Source of the DNA: Bacillota bacterium
Lineage (GTDB): Bacteria; Bacillota; Clostridia; Monoglobales; Firm-18
DNA length: 37,896 nucleotides
Direction of reading: 5' to 3'
Assembly: GCA_023228885.1 (NCBI GenBank)
Contig: JALOAJ010000024.1
Coordinates: forward strand, 1-37,896
The notes beneath the pieces were generated by a model that was not told the origin of the DNA, did no database searches, and worked only from the letters and a program-made list of their open reading frames with translations. The position numbers and the translations under genes are program-made. This document shows, one piece after another, positions 8,305 through 15,545 of the stretch; the stretch's first letter is position 1; the number at the start of each line of letters is the position of its first letter.

Positions 8305-10465
8305 CTTAACATTTCCAAACCTTAACGATAAACAACGCGAGGCGGTATTTACAACGGACGGTCCGCTGCTCATTCTTGCAGGGGCAGGCAGCGGCAAAAC
8401 AACGGTGCTTGTAAACAAGGTGGCATACCTGATAGAGGGAAAGGGCGTAAAGCCGTACAATGTGCTTGCAATCACCTTCACAAACAAGGCGGCATCCGAG
8501 CTGAAAACCCGCCTTAACGCCATGCTGGGGCAAAGCGGCGAGGGGATATGGGCAAGCACCTTTCATTCCGCTTGCATGAAAATATTGTTCCGCGACATAA
8601 AAAAAATCAATTACCCCGAGAACTTTTGCATATACGATACCGCCGATTCGCTGACGGTAATAAAAGAATGTTTAAAAGAGCTAAACCTTTCGGATAAAAT
8701 TTTTCCGCCAAAACAAGTGCGCTCGGCAATATCAAGGGCAAAAGACGAGCTGCTTTTTCCGGATGAGTATGAAAACATATGCGACGGGGATTATCGTCTT
8801 TCACAAATTTGCAAGATATACCGTCTTTATAATGATAAACTCAAAACATACGGCGCGCTTGATTTTGATGATATAATAATGCTGACCGTTTTGTTGCTTG
8901 AACAAAACCCCGATGTTTTATCGTTTTATCAGTCTAAATTTAAATTTGTTTTGGTTGATGAATACCAAGACACAAACCATGCGCAATACCGTTTGGTCAG
9001 CCTGTTGGCGGGCAAACACAGGAATTTGTGCGTTGTGGGGGACGATGACCAAAGTATTTATAAATTCCGCGGCGCTGACATTGAAAATATTTTAGGCTTT
9101 GAAAAACAATTTCCCGAGGCAAAAACAATAAAGCTTGAAGAAAATTATCGTTCTTCGCAAAATATATTGGACGCCGCAAATAATGTTATTAAAAATAACT
9201 CCGAGAGAAAAAGCAAGCGCTTGTGGACAAGCAAAGGCGAAGGCGAAAAAATCACCCTTTTTAAGGGACAAACCGAATATGACGAAGCGCGCTTTATCGT
9301 TGAAAAAATTGAACTTTCCGCAAAAAGCTATAACGATTTTGCGGTGTTATACCGCATGAACTCGCAATCACGGGTGATTGAGGATGCGCTCACCCGCGCG
9401 GCAATTCCATATCGTGTTTTGGGCGGGCTTAGGTTTTATGACAGAAAAGAAATTAAAGATGCAATAGCATATCTTAGGCTTATCTTTAACAAAAACGACA
9501 ATGTAAGCCTAAAACGAATTATAAACGAACCAAAAAGAGGGATAGGGAAAACAACGGTGCAATATGCCGAGGATTTATCGGCGCAGCTGGGAATCAGCAT
9601 GTTTGATGTGTGCAAAAAAGCCCGCCTATATCCTACGCTTGAGCGGTCAAGGGCAAGGCTTGAACAGTTTTGCGCTATGATTGAAGGGCTTGGCGGCATC
9701 GAGCAGCAACCCTTTGACGCCTTTGTTAAAGAGGTTTTAATTCAAACGGATTATATTCCCGCATTGGAAGCGGAAAACAGCATAGAAAGCATTACAAGGC
9801 TTGAAAACCTGTATGAACTTATTTCATCGGCGAAGGAATACGAGCAATCGGCAGACGAGCCGTCTCTTAGCGGGTTTTTGGAAAGCGTGTCGTTGGTGGC
9901 GGATGTCGACAATTATGACGAGGCGCAAAATGCCGTTGTGCTTATGACGCTGCATAGCGCAAAGGGGCTTGAATTCCCAACGGTGTTTATTGCAGGAGCG
10001 GAAGAAGGGGTGTTCCCAAGCCTGCTTTCAACGGCAAGCAACGAGGAGTTAGAGGAGGAGAGGCGGCTGTGCTATGTTGGAATAACGCGGGCAAAGGAAC
10101 AGCTTTACATAACGCATGCAGGCACAAGAACGCTGTTCGGCTCGACAAAACACAACAGACTGTCTCGATTTATTGAAGAAATACCTTCCAGCTTGATAGA
10201 AAATCTCACCTCGTCTTTAATTGCGCCCAAGCAAGCAACAGTTGCAACAGCATACGCAAAAACAAATATTTTGTCGCCGGCAGCCAAGCCAAAAAAACCT
10301 GCCATGTCATTTTCTGCGGGAGATACCGTGTTGCATAAAAAGTTTGGAAACGGAGTGATTATCAACGCAATCAATGTGGGTAATGATTATCACCTTGAAA
10401 TAGCTTTTGAAAGCTGCGGCACAAAGCATCTTATGGCGGCATACGCAAACCTTACAAAATTGTAA
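8297..10465 (+). CDS. pcrA: ATP-dependent 3'-5' DNA helicase PcrA/UvrD
   Basis: At 722 residues it has the length and order of superfamily 1A helicase motifs of PcrA: N-terminal LNDKQREAV (Q motif), Walker A LAGAGSGKTT with Lys34, TFTNKAA, FHS, motif II LVDEYQDTN, motif III VGDDDQSIYKFRGA, motif IV EENYRSSQNIL, GGLRFYDRKEIKDA, motif V TLHSAKGLEFPTVFIAG, motif VI EEERRLCYVGITRAKEQLY. The C-terminus ends in the Tudor-like RNA-polymerase-binding domain (GDTVLHKKFGNGVI). It works in nucleotide excision repair and clearing of replication-transcription conflicts. ATG start overlaps mnmA and has GGAGG eight bases upstream. The usual neighbours pcrB and ligA are absent, but yerC downstream recalls the Bacillus yerC-pcrB-pcrA neighbourhood. 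Confidence 0.96.
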   Translation: MLDLTFPNLNDKQREAVFTTDGPLLILAGAGSGKTTVLVNKVAYLIEGKGVKPYNVLAITFTNKAASELKTRLNAMLGQSGEGIWASTFHSACMKILFRDIKKINYPENFCIYDTADSLTVIKECLKELNLSDKIFPPKQVRSAISRAKDELLFPDEYENICDGDYRLSQICKIYRLYNDKLKTYGALDFDDIIMLTVLLLEQNPDVLSFYQSKFKFVLVDEYQDTNHAQYRLVSLLAGKHRNLCVVGDDDQSIYKFRGADIENILGFEKQFPEAKTIKLEENYRSSQNILDAANNVIKNNSERKSKRLWTSKGEGEKITLFKGQTEYDEARFIVEKIELSAKSYNDFAVLYRMNSQSRVIEDALTRAAIPYRVLGGLRFYDRKEIKDAIAYLRLIFNKNDNVSLKRIINEPKRGIGKTTVQYAEDLSAQLGISMFDVCKKARLYPTLERSRARLEQFCAMIEGLGGIEQQPFDAFVKEVLIQTDYIPALEAENSIESITRLENLYELISSAKEYEQSADEPSLSGFLESVSLVADVDNYDEAQNAVVLMTLHSAKGLEFPTVFIAGAEEGVFPSLLSTASNEELEEERRLCYVGITRAKEQLYITHAGTRTLFGSTKHNRLSRFIEEIPSSLIENLTSSLIAPKQATVATAYAKTNILSPAAKPKKPAMSFSAGDTVLHKKFGNGVIINAINVGNDYHLEIAFESCGTKHLMAAYANLTKL

Positions 10466-10480
10466 CAGGAGGATATACCA

Positions 10481-10756
10481 TTGAAAACCGATAGCAGGCA
10501 AATGCTATATGAGGCAGTGTTAACGCTTAAATCGGCGGAGGAGTGCAAGGCGTTTTTTACCGATTTATGCTCTGTAACAGAGGTAAAAGCAATGGCGCAA
10601 CGGCTTGAAGTGGCAAAAATGCTGTCTGAAAAGCAGGTTTATAACACAATAGTTGACGAAACGGGCGCAAGCAGCGCTACGGTAAGCAGGGTAAACAGAA
10701 GTCTAAACCACGGCGCGGGCGGCTATCAAACAGTTTTACGGAGGTTGGGCGATTGA
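10481..10756 (+). CDS. yerC: YerC/YecD family TrpR-like DNA-binding protein
   Basis: A 91-residue protein of the TrpR-related YerC/YecD family. It has the all-helical TrpR fold pattern: LYEAVLTLKSAEECKAFFTDLCS, then VTEVKAMAQRLEVAKMLSE, and a helix-turn-helix YNTIVDETGASSATVSRVNRSL (about residues 53-74) ending in the family's NHGAGGYQ. It probably binds DNA as a dimer; its target is not known, and no trp genes are nearby. TTG start with GGAGG nine bases upstream. It overlaps the methyltransferase start (TTGA). Confidence 0.9.
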   Translation: MKTDSRQMLYEAVLTLKSAEECKAFFTDLCSVTEVKAMAQRLEVAKMLSEKQVYNTIVDETGASSATVSRVNRSLNHGAGGYQTVLRRLGD

Positions 10757-11487
10757 GCTATACCGATTTTGCATACTTGTATGACGCGCTCATTGATGAA
10801 GATTACATTAAATGGACAGACTATATCGAGGCGGTTTTTTTGCGCTACGGCAAAAAACCCTCGTTGGTGCTTGACCTTGCGTGCGGCACGGGCAGCATAA
10901 CAACCCTGCTTGCAAAGCGGGGTTATGACATGATAGGGCTTGATAAATCCGCCGATATGCTGGCAGTGGCGATGCAAAAAAAAGGCAGCCTGCCAATATG
11001 CTATACAAACCAAGATATGACAAGCTTTGAGCTGTACGGAACGGTTGATGCAATCGTTTGCACCCTTGACAGTATAAATTATGTGCTTGAGGCGGAAAAA
11101 GTTAAAAAACTGTTTCGTCTGGTAAAAAACTATTTAAATCCAAACGGGCTTTTTATTTTTGATGTAAACAGCGAATATAAATTTTCAAAAATACTCGGCA
11201 ACAACTGCTTTGTGACCGATACGGGAAAAATATTCTATACATGGGAAAATGTTTATCGTCCGAAATCAAAGATATGTACATATAAACTGACTTTTTTCGT
11301 GCGAAACGGGGAAAAATACTACCGCAAGGACGAAATACAAAAACAACGAGCATACAGCCAAGAGCAAATAAGCCAAATGCTTGACGAGGCAAATTTGCCT
11401 GTTTTGGATTGTTTTGACGGCATCACATTTAACAAGCCCTGCAAAACAACCGAGCGGCTAATGTTTATATGTAAAAATATTTGTTGA
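10753..11487 (+). CDS. Class I SAM-dependent methyltransferase, substrate unknown
   Basis: A 244-residue Rossmann-fold methyltransferase. The SAM site is clear: motif I VLDLACGTGSITTLLAKRG (about 39-57), acidic loop GLDKSADMLAVA (about 63-74), DMTSFEL and the motif IV region DAIVCTLDSINYV. A C-terminal half with antiparallel strands (FVRNGEKYYRKDEIQKQRAYSQEQ) and a final GITFNKPCKTTERLMFICK resembles a family of small-molecule or tRNA methyltransferases common in Firmicutes, but I cannot name the substrate. TTG start overlaps yerC with GGAGG eight bases upstream. The csp promoter -35 overlaps its stop codon. A role in tRNA modification is possible given the neighbours, but unsupported by any residue signature. 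Confidence 0.85.
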   Translation: MSYTDFAYLYDALIDEDYIKWTDYIEAVFLRYGKKPSLVLDLACGTGSITTLLAKRGYDMIGLDKSADMLAVAMQKKGSLPICYTNQDMTSFELYGTVDAIVCTLDSINYVLEAEKVKKLFRLVKNYLNPNGLFIFDVNSEYKFSKILGNNCFVTDTGKIFYTWENVYRPKSKICTYKLTFFVRNGEKYYRKDEIQKQRAYSQEQISQMLDEANLPVLDCFDGITFNKPCKTTERLMFICKNIC

Positions 11488-11512
11488 CATTATGCGGGCG
11501 GTGTGCTAAACT
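11484..11512 (+). promoter_or_regulatory. SigA promoter for the cold-shock gene
   Basis: A perfect TTGACA (11484-11489) lies 17 bases before TAAACT (11507-11512). An extended -10 TGC directly precedes the -10 box. The start of transcription would fall at about 11519, next to a perfect 16-base palindrome. Confidence 0.75.
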
Positions 11513-11520
11513 TGTTCTGT

Positions 11521-11536
11521 AGCCTAAATTTAGGCT
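11521..11536. repeat. Perfect 16-bp palindrome at the csp transcription start
   Basis: AGCCTAAATTTAGGCT is self-complementary with no mismatch. It covers the predicted +1 region and would form a six-pair stem with an AATT loop at the very 5' end of the mRNA. It could be an operator or a 5' stabilising hairpin. Confidence 0.7.
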
Positions 11537-11563
11537 AGCAATTTGTTTAGGAGGTTTTTTTTA

Positions 11564-11764
11564 ATGCAAAGAGGTAAGGTAAAATGGTTCAATGCCGAAA
11601 AGGGGTATGGTTTCATCGAAAGCGAAGACGGAACAGATGTATTTTTTCATTTTTCTGCGATAGCTATGGAAGGCTACAAGGTAATGGACGAAGGAGCAGA
11701 AGTTCAGTTTGAAGTTATTGAAGGAGCTAAAGGGCCACAAGCTGCAAACGTGACAAAAGTTTGA
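11564..11764 (+). CDS. Cold-shock protein (CspA/CspB family)
   Basis: A 66-residue single cold-shock domain, the full usual length. It carries both RNA-binding motifs: RNP1 KGYGFIE (about residues 13-19) and RNP2 VFFHFSAI (about 26-33), with the starting KVKWFNAEKG block. It binds single-stranded RNA and DNA and acts as an RNA chaperone. The frame is open to a TTG at 11543, but AGGAGG at 11549-11554 stands nine bases before the ATG at 11564, so that ATG is the start. It is a single-gene unit with its own promoter and a strong terminator. One difference from CspB is FHFSAIAMEGYK, where most homologues have Val-His-Phe-Ser and Ile. Confidence 0.96.
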   Translation: MQRGKVKWFNAEKGYGFIESEDGTDVFFHFSAIAMEGYKVMDEGAEVQFEVIEGAKGPQAANVTKV

Positions 11765-11774
11765 TTGTCGGTCC

Positions 11775-11792
11775 TAAACATATATATGTTTA
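11775..11792. repeat. Perfect 18-bp palindrome just after the csp stop
   Basis: TAAACATATATATGTTTA is fully self-complementary and begins ten bases after the stop codon of the cold-shock gene, before its GC-rich terminator. It could fold into a weak AT stem in the 3' UTR. Confidence 0.65.
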
Positions 11793-11815
11793 ATCGATAA
11801 TGAAAAACAAAATTA

Positions 11816-11843
11816 CCCCCCGCAGTTTGCGGGGGGTGTTTTT
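11816..11843. terminator. Bidirectional rho-independent terminator between csp and the - strand operon
   Basis: A perfect nine-pair stem (11816-11824 with 11828-11836, six G-C pairs at its base) closes a GTT loop. A T-rich tail follows on the + strand (11837-11843). On the - strand the flank after the stem reads TAATTTTGTTTTT, so it can end both convergent units. Confidence 0.9.
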
Positions 11844-11853
11844 ATGTTATTTT

Positions 11854-12015
11854 TTAATATTGCCCATCAATTTCAAGCTTGTCAAACCGCGCAAGGTCCG
11901 CTTTAAGCTTTTCAATGCTTTTTTCCATTTCTTTTTCAGCGTTTTCCCGATGCGGCATCTCCCCAAGCGCCGACCGCACCATTGAAGACGCTTTTATCAA
12001 ATGCAGAAATTCCAT
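11854..12015 (-). CDS. Small 53-residue protein of unknown function, highly charged C-terminal helix
   Basis: On the - strand an ATG at 12015 opens a 53-codon frame ending in TAA at 11854. It is preceded by GAGGTG (12021-12026 on the + strand as CACCTC) at a good distance of five bases. The product begins MEFLHLIKASSMVRSALGEM and continues with a charged helix (ENAEKEMEKSIEKLKADLARF) predicted to be a short coiled coil. It lies 52 bases after the CCA-enzyme stop and just before the shared terminator, so it is the last gene of that operon. I do not recognise a family. Codon choice (GCG, AAA, CTT, GAA) matches neighbours. A competing + strand frame here lacks a ribosome site. Confidence 0.7.
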   Translation of the reverse strand: MEFLHLIKASSMVRSALGEMPHRENAEKEMEKSIEKLKADLARFDKLEIDGQY

Positions 12016-12067
12016 TATATCACCTCATGCAAAACATTATAATATAATTTCCACATTTTTACAACTA

Positions 12068-13411
12068 TTATCGTTCGCCTTTTTTCTCCTTTTTTTGACT
12101 TTTTGCCATTTCTAAAAGGCTGTGTCGGTTATTTAAGCTTGGTTGCTTTATAACCTGCATTAAAAGCGTTTTTAATGCCTTGCCTATTTCATCGCCTTTA
12201 AAGCCGAGCGCTTGCATATCGTTGCCGTCAATATGCAATTCTTTAATAGAGAACGGAACATTGTTTTTTATGTCGGTATAATAAATGCGCTCTATCTCTT
12301 TGTACTGTTCAAGCTGTTGTTTTTCGCAACAAAGGCTTTTTGCCATTGCGTTTGCTTTTTTAAGCGCAATAACATCAACAAACGCCTCTTTGCCGGCTTT
12401 TACAACAACCTTTCTCACACTTACCTCGTCCGGTTTTATTATAATTGAGTGCAATCGAATTATTTTTACTATTCTTTTTCTTTGCTTTGCGCTTAATTTA
12501 AGGCGCATTAAAATGTTATCCGCCATAACCGCCGACACCGCCGCATGGTTTGGAAATCGGTCAAAGCCCCATTTATCAACAGCCTTCGTTTGCACTTTGC
12601 CTATGTCGTGCAGCAGCGCGCAGTAACGAAGAATGGGGGCTTTTGGGGTATTATAAATAACCTCAAGGGTGTGATTGCCCACATCATATATATGTTCACA
12701 GTTATTTTGCCAAACACCGAAGCATTGAGAAACTTCCGGAAGCAGAATATTTCCCACCCCCGTGTCAAAAAGCTTTTCAATGCCCTTTTTTGCCATAAGC
12801 AGCAATGTAAGCTCATGGCTTATTCTTTCTGCGCTTATTTTATCTAAAAGGTAGGCATGATGACAAATCGCCTTATAGGTTTTCGGTTCAATTTCAAATT
12901 CCAAAACAGCGGCAAAGCGCAAAGCGCGCAACACCCGTAAAGCGTCCTCCTCGAACCTTTTATCGGCATCGCCCACGCACCGAATTACCCTGTGCGACAA
13001 ATCGTGCAGCCCGCCGCATACATCAACCAATCCCTTTGACGGATTATACGCAATGGCGTTAACGGTAAAATCGCGCCGCATTAAATCGCTGTTTAAATCA
13101 TTTGCAAAAGTCACCTTTTCAGGTCTTCTGCGGTCGTTATAGTCTCCGTCAATGCGGTATGTTGTTATTTCAATCGGAAAGCTATCGATGAGAACGGTAA
13201 CTGTGCCATACTTTATTCCGGTGTCAAAATGTTTTTTAAATATTGCTTTAATATCATCGGGTTTGGCGTTTGTGGCAATATCCCAATCATCCGGCTCGCG
13301 TCCCAAAAGTTTATCCCTCACGCCGCCGCCAACAACATACCCTTCAAAGCCCTTTTTTTCAAGCAAATTTATTGCCGTTATAATAAAATCAGGAAGGTTT
13401 ATTTTTTCCAT
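12068..13411 (-). CDS. cca: CCA-adding enzyme / poly(A) polymerase family tRNA nucleotidyltransferase with HD domain
   Basis: A 447-residue class II nucleotidyltransferase. The N-terminal head has VVGGGVRDKLLGREPDDWDIAT with catalytic Asp42 and Asp44, RRRPEKVTF, SDLMRRDFTVNAIAY, and the nucleotide-selecting EEDALRVLRALRFAAVL (about 154-170). A phosphohydrolase-type HD motif follows (YCALLHDIGK, His268-Asp269), typical of the Firmicute and E. coli-like longer forms. It adds or repairs the 3' CCA of tRNA. Some clostridia split CC- and A-adding roles between two such proteins, which cannot be settled here. ATG start lies inside the end of the upstream glycosyltransferase gene (23-base overlap), showing tight coupling. 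Confidence 0.9.
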   Translation of the reverse strand: MEKINLPDFIITAINLLEKKGFEGYVVGGGVRDKLLGREPDDWDIATNAKPDDIKAIFKKHFDTGIKYGTVTVLIDSFPIEITTYRIDGDYNDRRRPEKVTFANDLNSDLMRRDFTVNAIAYNPSKGLVDVCGGLHDLSHRVIRCVGDADKRFEEDALRVLRALRFAAVLEFEIEPKTYKAICHHAYLLDKISAERISHELTLLLMAKKGIEKLFDTGVGNILLPEVSQCFGVWQNNCEHIYDVGNHTLEVIYNTPKAPILRYCALLHDIGKVQTKAVDKWGFDRFPNHAAVSAVMADNILMRLKLSAKQRKRIVKIIRLHSIIIKPDEVSVRKVVVKAGKEAFVDVIALKKANAMAKSLCCEKQQLEQYKEIERIYYTDIKNNVPFSIKELHIDGNDMQALGFKGDEIGKALKTLLMQVIKQPSLNNRHSLLEMAKSQKKEKKGER

Positions 13412-14495
13412 AGCTCACCAAAAAATCACCTAATTCCCGCGCAGCGTGCGGTTTTCCTATATACCCCATTATATCCTCCAATATCGCCCTTCGACGGTCG
13501 TTTATCAATATTTGATACAGGCAAATATCAGCCGGGCAGGTTTTTGACATTTTCATAGCCCCGGCATTGTTCAATAAAAATTCCGTATTTCTCACTTCCT
13601 GCCCCGGTATGGGGTTTATAAGTATCATGGGCAGCCTTTTGGCAAGCGCCTCCGAAACGGTCAGCCCGCCCGGCTTTGTAATAATAACGTCGGCAGCATC
13701 CATCATAATGTCAATATTATCAACATATCCGTATGCGTAAATTTCACGAGTTGTTTCAATTTTATAAATATTCTTTTTGGCACGCAAATTTTTGCCGCAA
13801 ACGCAAAGGATTTGAAAGTCTAAGTTTACCGTGTCCATTCTTTTTATATGTTGCACAATGTTACCGTATCCCATGCTTCCGCTCATCACCAATATTGTTA
13901 TTTTGTCTTTAATCCCCAGTTGTTTTCGAGCCTCGGCTTTGGGTATTCTGCCGGAAAACTTTTCATGGATAGGTATGCCAATGGGCAAAAGCTTGCCGGC
14001 ATCTATTCCCTTTTTCTCGGCATGCAGCATTAAAAGCTCAGATGCAATAACATAAAAGTCAAGCGCCGTTTCCTCCCAATAAGGGTGAATGGTGAAATCC
14101 GTCACAATGCCGATTGTAAGCCCGTTAAATTTTTCAACATGTGTCAGCACCTGCGCCGCAAAAACATGGGTGCATATAATGACATCCGGCTTGCTTTGTT
14201 CAATATATTTAGCAACCCTTTTACTTACCGCCGTTGAGGTTAAGCGCGATAACAGCTTTTCCTTTTTTGCTTCATTGCGCTCGGCAAGAGAATAAAAGCT
14301 CCCATAAGCTATTGGAAGATGTTTTGTTGACATCAAGTAGCTTTTAGAAACAACTTCGCAAATAATCGGGTCGATATATTTTAAAATATCAAGGGTTTCG
14401 CATTGCATTCCCCTTTTTGTAAGTTCCTCTGAAATCGCCATTGCTGTTTGATGGTGCCCTTGTCCCGCTGTAACGGATAATAACAATACCTTCAA
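13389..14495 (-). CDS. Processive diacylglycerol glycosyltransferase-like protein (GT28, MGDG synthase/UgtP family)
   Basis: A 368-residue GT-B glycosyltransferase. The N-terminal MGDG-synthase domain has VLLLSVTAGQGHHQTAMAISEEL (about 3-25) and the VTDFTIHPYW segment; the C-terminal UDP-sugar domain has LVMSGSMGYGN, CVCGKN, GYVDNIDIMMDAADVIITKPGGLTVSEALA and INPIPGQEVRNTEFLL. Family members transfer glucose or galactose from UDP-sugars to diacylglycerol for glycolipids and lipoteichoic acid anchors; MurG is a distant relative. The actual sugar is not predictable. Start is TTG at 14495 with AAAGGAAG upstream. It heads a three-gene - strand unit with its own promoter, divergent from pdaA. Confidence 0.85.
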   Translation of the reverse strand: MKVLLLSVTAGQGHHQTAMAISEELTKRGMQCETLDILKYIDPIICEVVSKSYLMSTKHLPIAYGSFYSLAERNEAKKEKLLSRLTSTAVSKRVAKYIEQSKPDVIICTHVFAAQVLTHVEKFNGLTIGIVTDFTIHPYWEETALDFYVIASELLMLHAEKKGIDAGKLLPIGIPIHEKFSGRIPKAEARKQLGIKDKITILVMSGSMGYGNIVQHIKRMDTVNLDFQILCVCGKNLRAKKNIYKIETTREIYAYGYVDNIDIMMDAADVIITKPGGLTVSEALAKRLPMILINPIPGQEVRNTEFLLNNAGAMKMSKTCPADICLYQILINDRRRAILEDIMGYIGKPHAARELGDFLVSYGKNKPS

Positions 14496-14550
14496 GCAAA
14501 TCAGCTTCCTTTCAAAAAAATATTTTACACAGTATTGGCATCTATTCTAT

Positions 14551-14579
14551 ATTTTACCACATATTTATAAGTTTTTCAA
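14551..14579 (-). promoter_or_regulatory. SigA promoter for the glycosyltransferase-cca-small ORF operon
   Basis: On the - strand TTGAAA (14579-14574) and TAAAAT (14556-14551) are 17 bases apart, with an extended TGG just before the -10. It lies about 55 bases ahead of the TTG start. Confidence 0.7.
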
Positions 14580-14681
14580 TATACACAAACAACCTAATCT
14601 TTAAAAATCAAAAATAACAAATTTATTTTTTAAATAAGACAATAATATAAGCAAGATGCTTTTTCATTAAGGAGTGATTTT

Positions 14682-15455
14682 TTGAAAAAATTTTGTTTGT
14701 TTGTTATTGCATTAATTTTATTTTCGGCTTGCCGTGCCGACACCCAAAGAGAAGTGAGCCAAGGAGGAGAATATAAAAATAAAAAAATTGCATGGGGAAT
14801 AAAGAAGGTTGAAGGCGCCCCTCCGCAGCTGCCCGCCGAATGGATTGGGCTCCTCAAACGGTTTGACGGCTATTATGTGGGTGACCAAAACGAAAAAATC
14901 CTTTTTCTTACTTTTGATGAGGGGTATGAAAATGGTTACACCGCCAAAATCCTTGATGTTCTTAAAGAAAAAAATGTGCCCGCCGCATTTTTTATAACCG
15001 GTGCGTATGTAACAAAAGAACCCGATTTAGTTAAAAGAATGGCGCAAGAAGGGCATATTGTGGGCAATCACACTTATAACCATCCCAGCATGCCGGATGT
15101 TACAGACGATGAAAAGCTTAAAAAGGAGCTTGACAGTTTAAACGAAAAGTTTTTTGCATTAACCGGTAAAAATATGAACTACCTGCGCCCGCCGAAAGGC
15201 GAGTTTAGCGAGCACACCCTTGCGCTTTCGCAAAAATGCGGTTATAAAACGATATTGTGGAGCAATGCGTATGTTGACTGGATTTTGGATAAAAACACAG
15301 ATGAGCTTGCTTTTAACAGTATAACAAAATACTTGCATAACGGATGCATTATATTGATGCACGCGGTGTCAAAGGAAAATGCTTCTGTTTTGGATAAAGT
15401 TATTGATTTTGCAACACAGCAGGGTTATACTTTTAAAAGCTTGGATGATTTATAA
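14682..15455 (+). CDS. pdaA: Polysaccharide deacetylase PdaA-type (cortex muramic-delta-lactam synthesis), lipoprotein-like signal
   Basis: A 257-residue NodB-domain protein. The N-terminus MKKFCLFVIALILFSAC is a signal peptide with a possible lipid-anchor Cys17 (residue -3 is Phe, so the lipobox is imperfect). Motif 1 reads LFLTFDEGYENGYT (catalytic base Asp79), where ordinary NodB enzymes have TFDDGP; PdaA proteins share this altered GYENGYT. Metal ligands are His130 and His134 in GNHTYNHPS, and RPPKGEFS and ILMHAVS complete the site. PdaA removes acetyl from muramic acid after CwlD has cut the peptide, and closes the delta-lactam in spore cortex; cwlD is also in this window. TTG start with AAGGAG seven bases upstream. 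No clear promoter is visible; forespore SigG control would be expected. Confidence 0.9.
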   Translation: MKKFCLFVIALILFSACRADTQREVSQGGEYKNKKIAWGIKKVEGAPPQLPAEWIGLLKRFDGYYVGDQNEKILFLTFDEGYENGYTAKILDVLKEKNVPAAFFITGAYVTKEPDLVKRMAQEGHIVGNHTYNHPSMPDVTDDEKLKKELDSLNEKFFALTGKNMNYLRPPKGEFSEHTLALSQKCGYKTILWSNAYVDWILDKNTDELAFNSITKYLHNGCIILMHAVSKENASVLDKVIDFATQQGYTFKSLDDL

Positions 15456-15475
15456 CGGTTAGTAATATATAACCC

Positions 15476-15544
15476 CCTGTTATAATAATTAACAGGATAT
15501 CAACCCCCGTAAAAGAACATTATAAAAACACAGGGGGCGATATC
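15476..15544 (+). promoter_or_regulatory. spoIVB leader: possible SigG promoter and alternative SD-sequestering hairpins
   Basis: CCTGTTA (15476-15482) and TAACAGG (15490-15496) form a seven-pair inverted repeat. GATATC plus CCCCC (15496-15501, 15504-15508) can pair with GGGGG plus GATATC (15533-15537, 15539-15544), burying the spoIVB ribosome site AGGGGG. A SigG-like pair, GGATA (15495-15499) and CATTATA (15518-15524) 18 bases apart, overlaps this; transcripts from it would lack the 5' arm. Confidence 0.5.
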
Positions 15545-15545
15545 G

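Noticed and set aside
11879..12115. 78-codon + strand frame in the csp-cca gap
   Set aside because: It lacks a ribosome site, follows a strong terminator, and overlaps the better-supported 53-residue - strand ORF.
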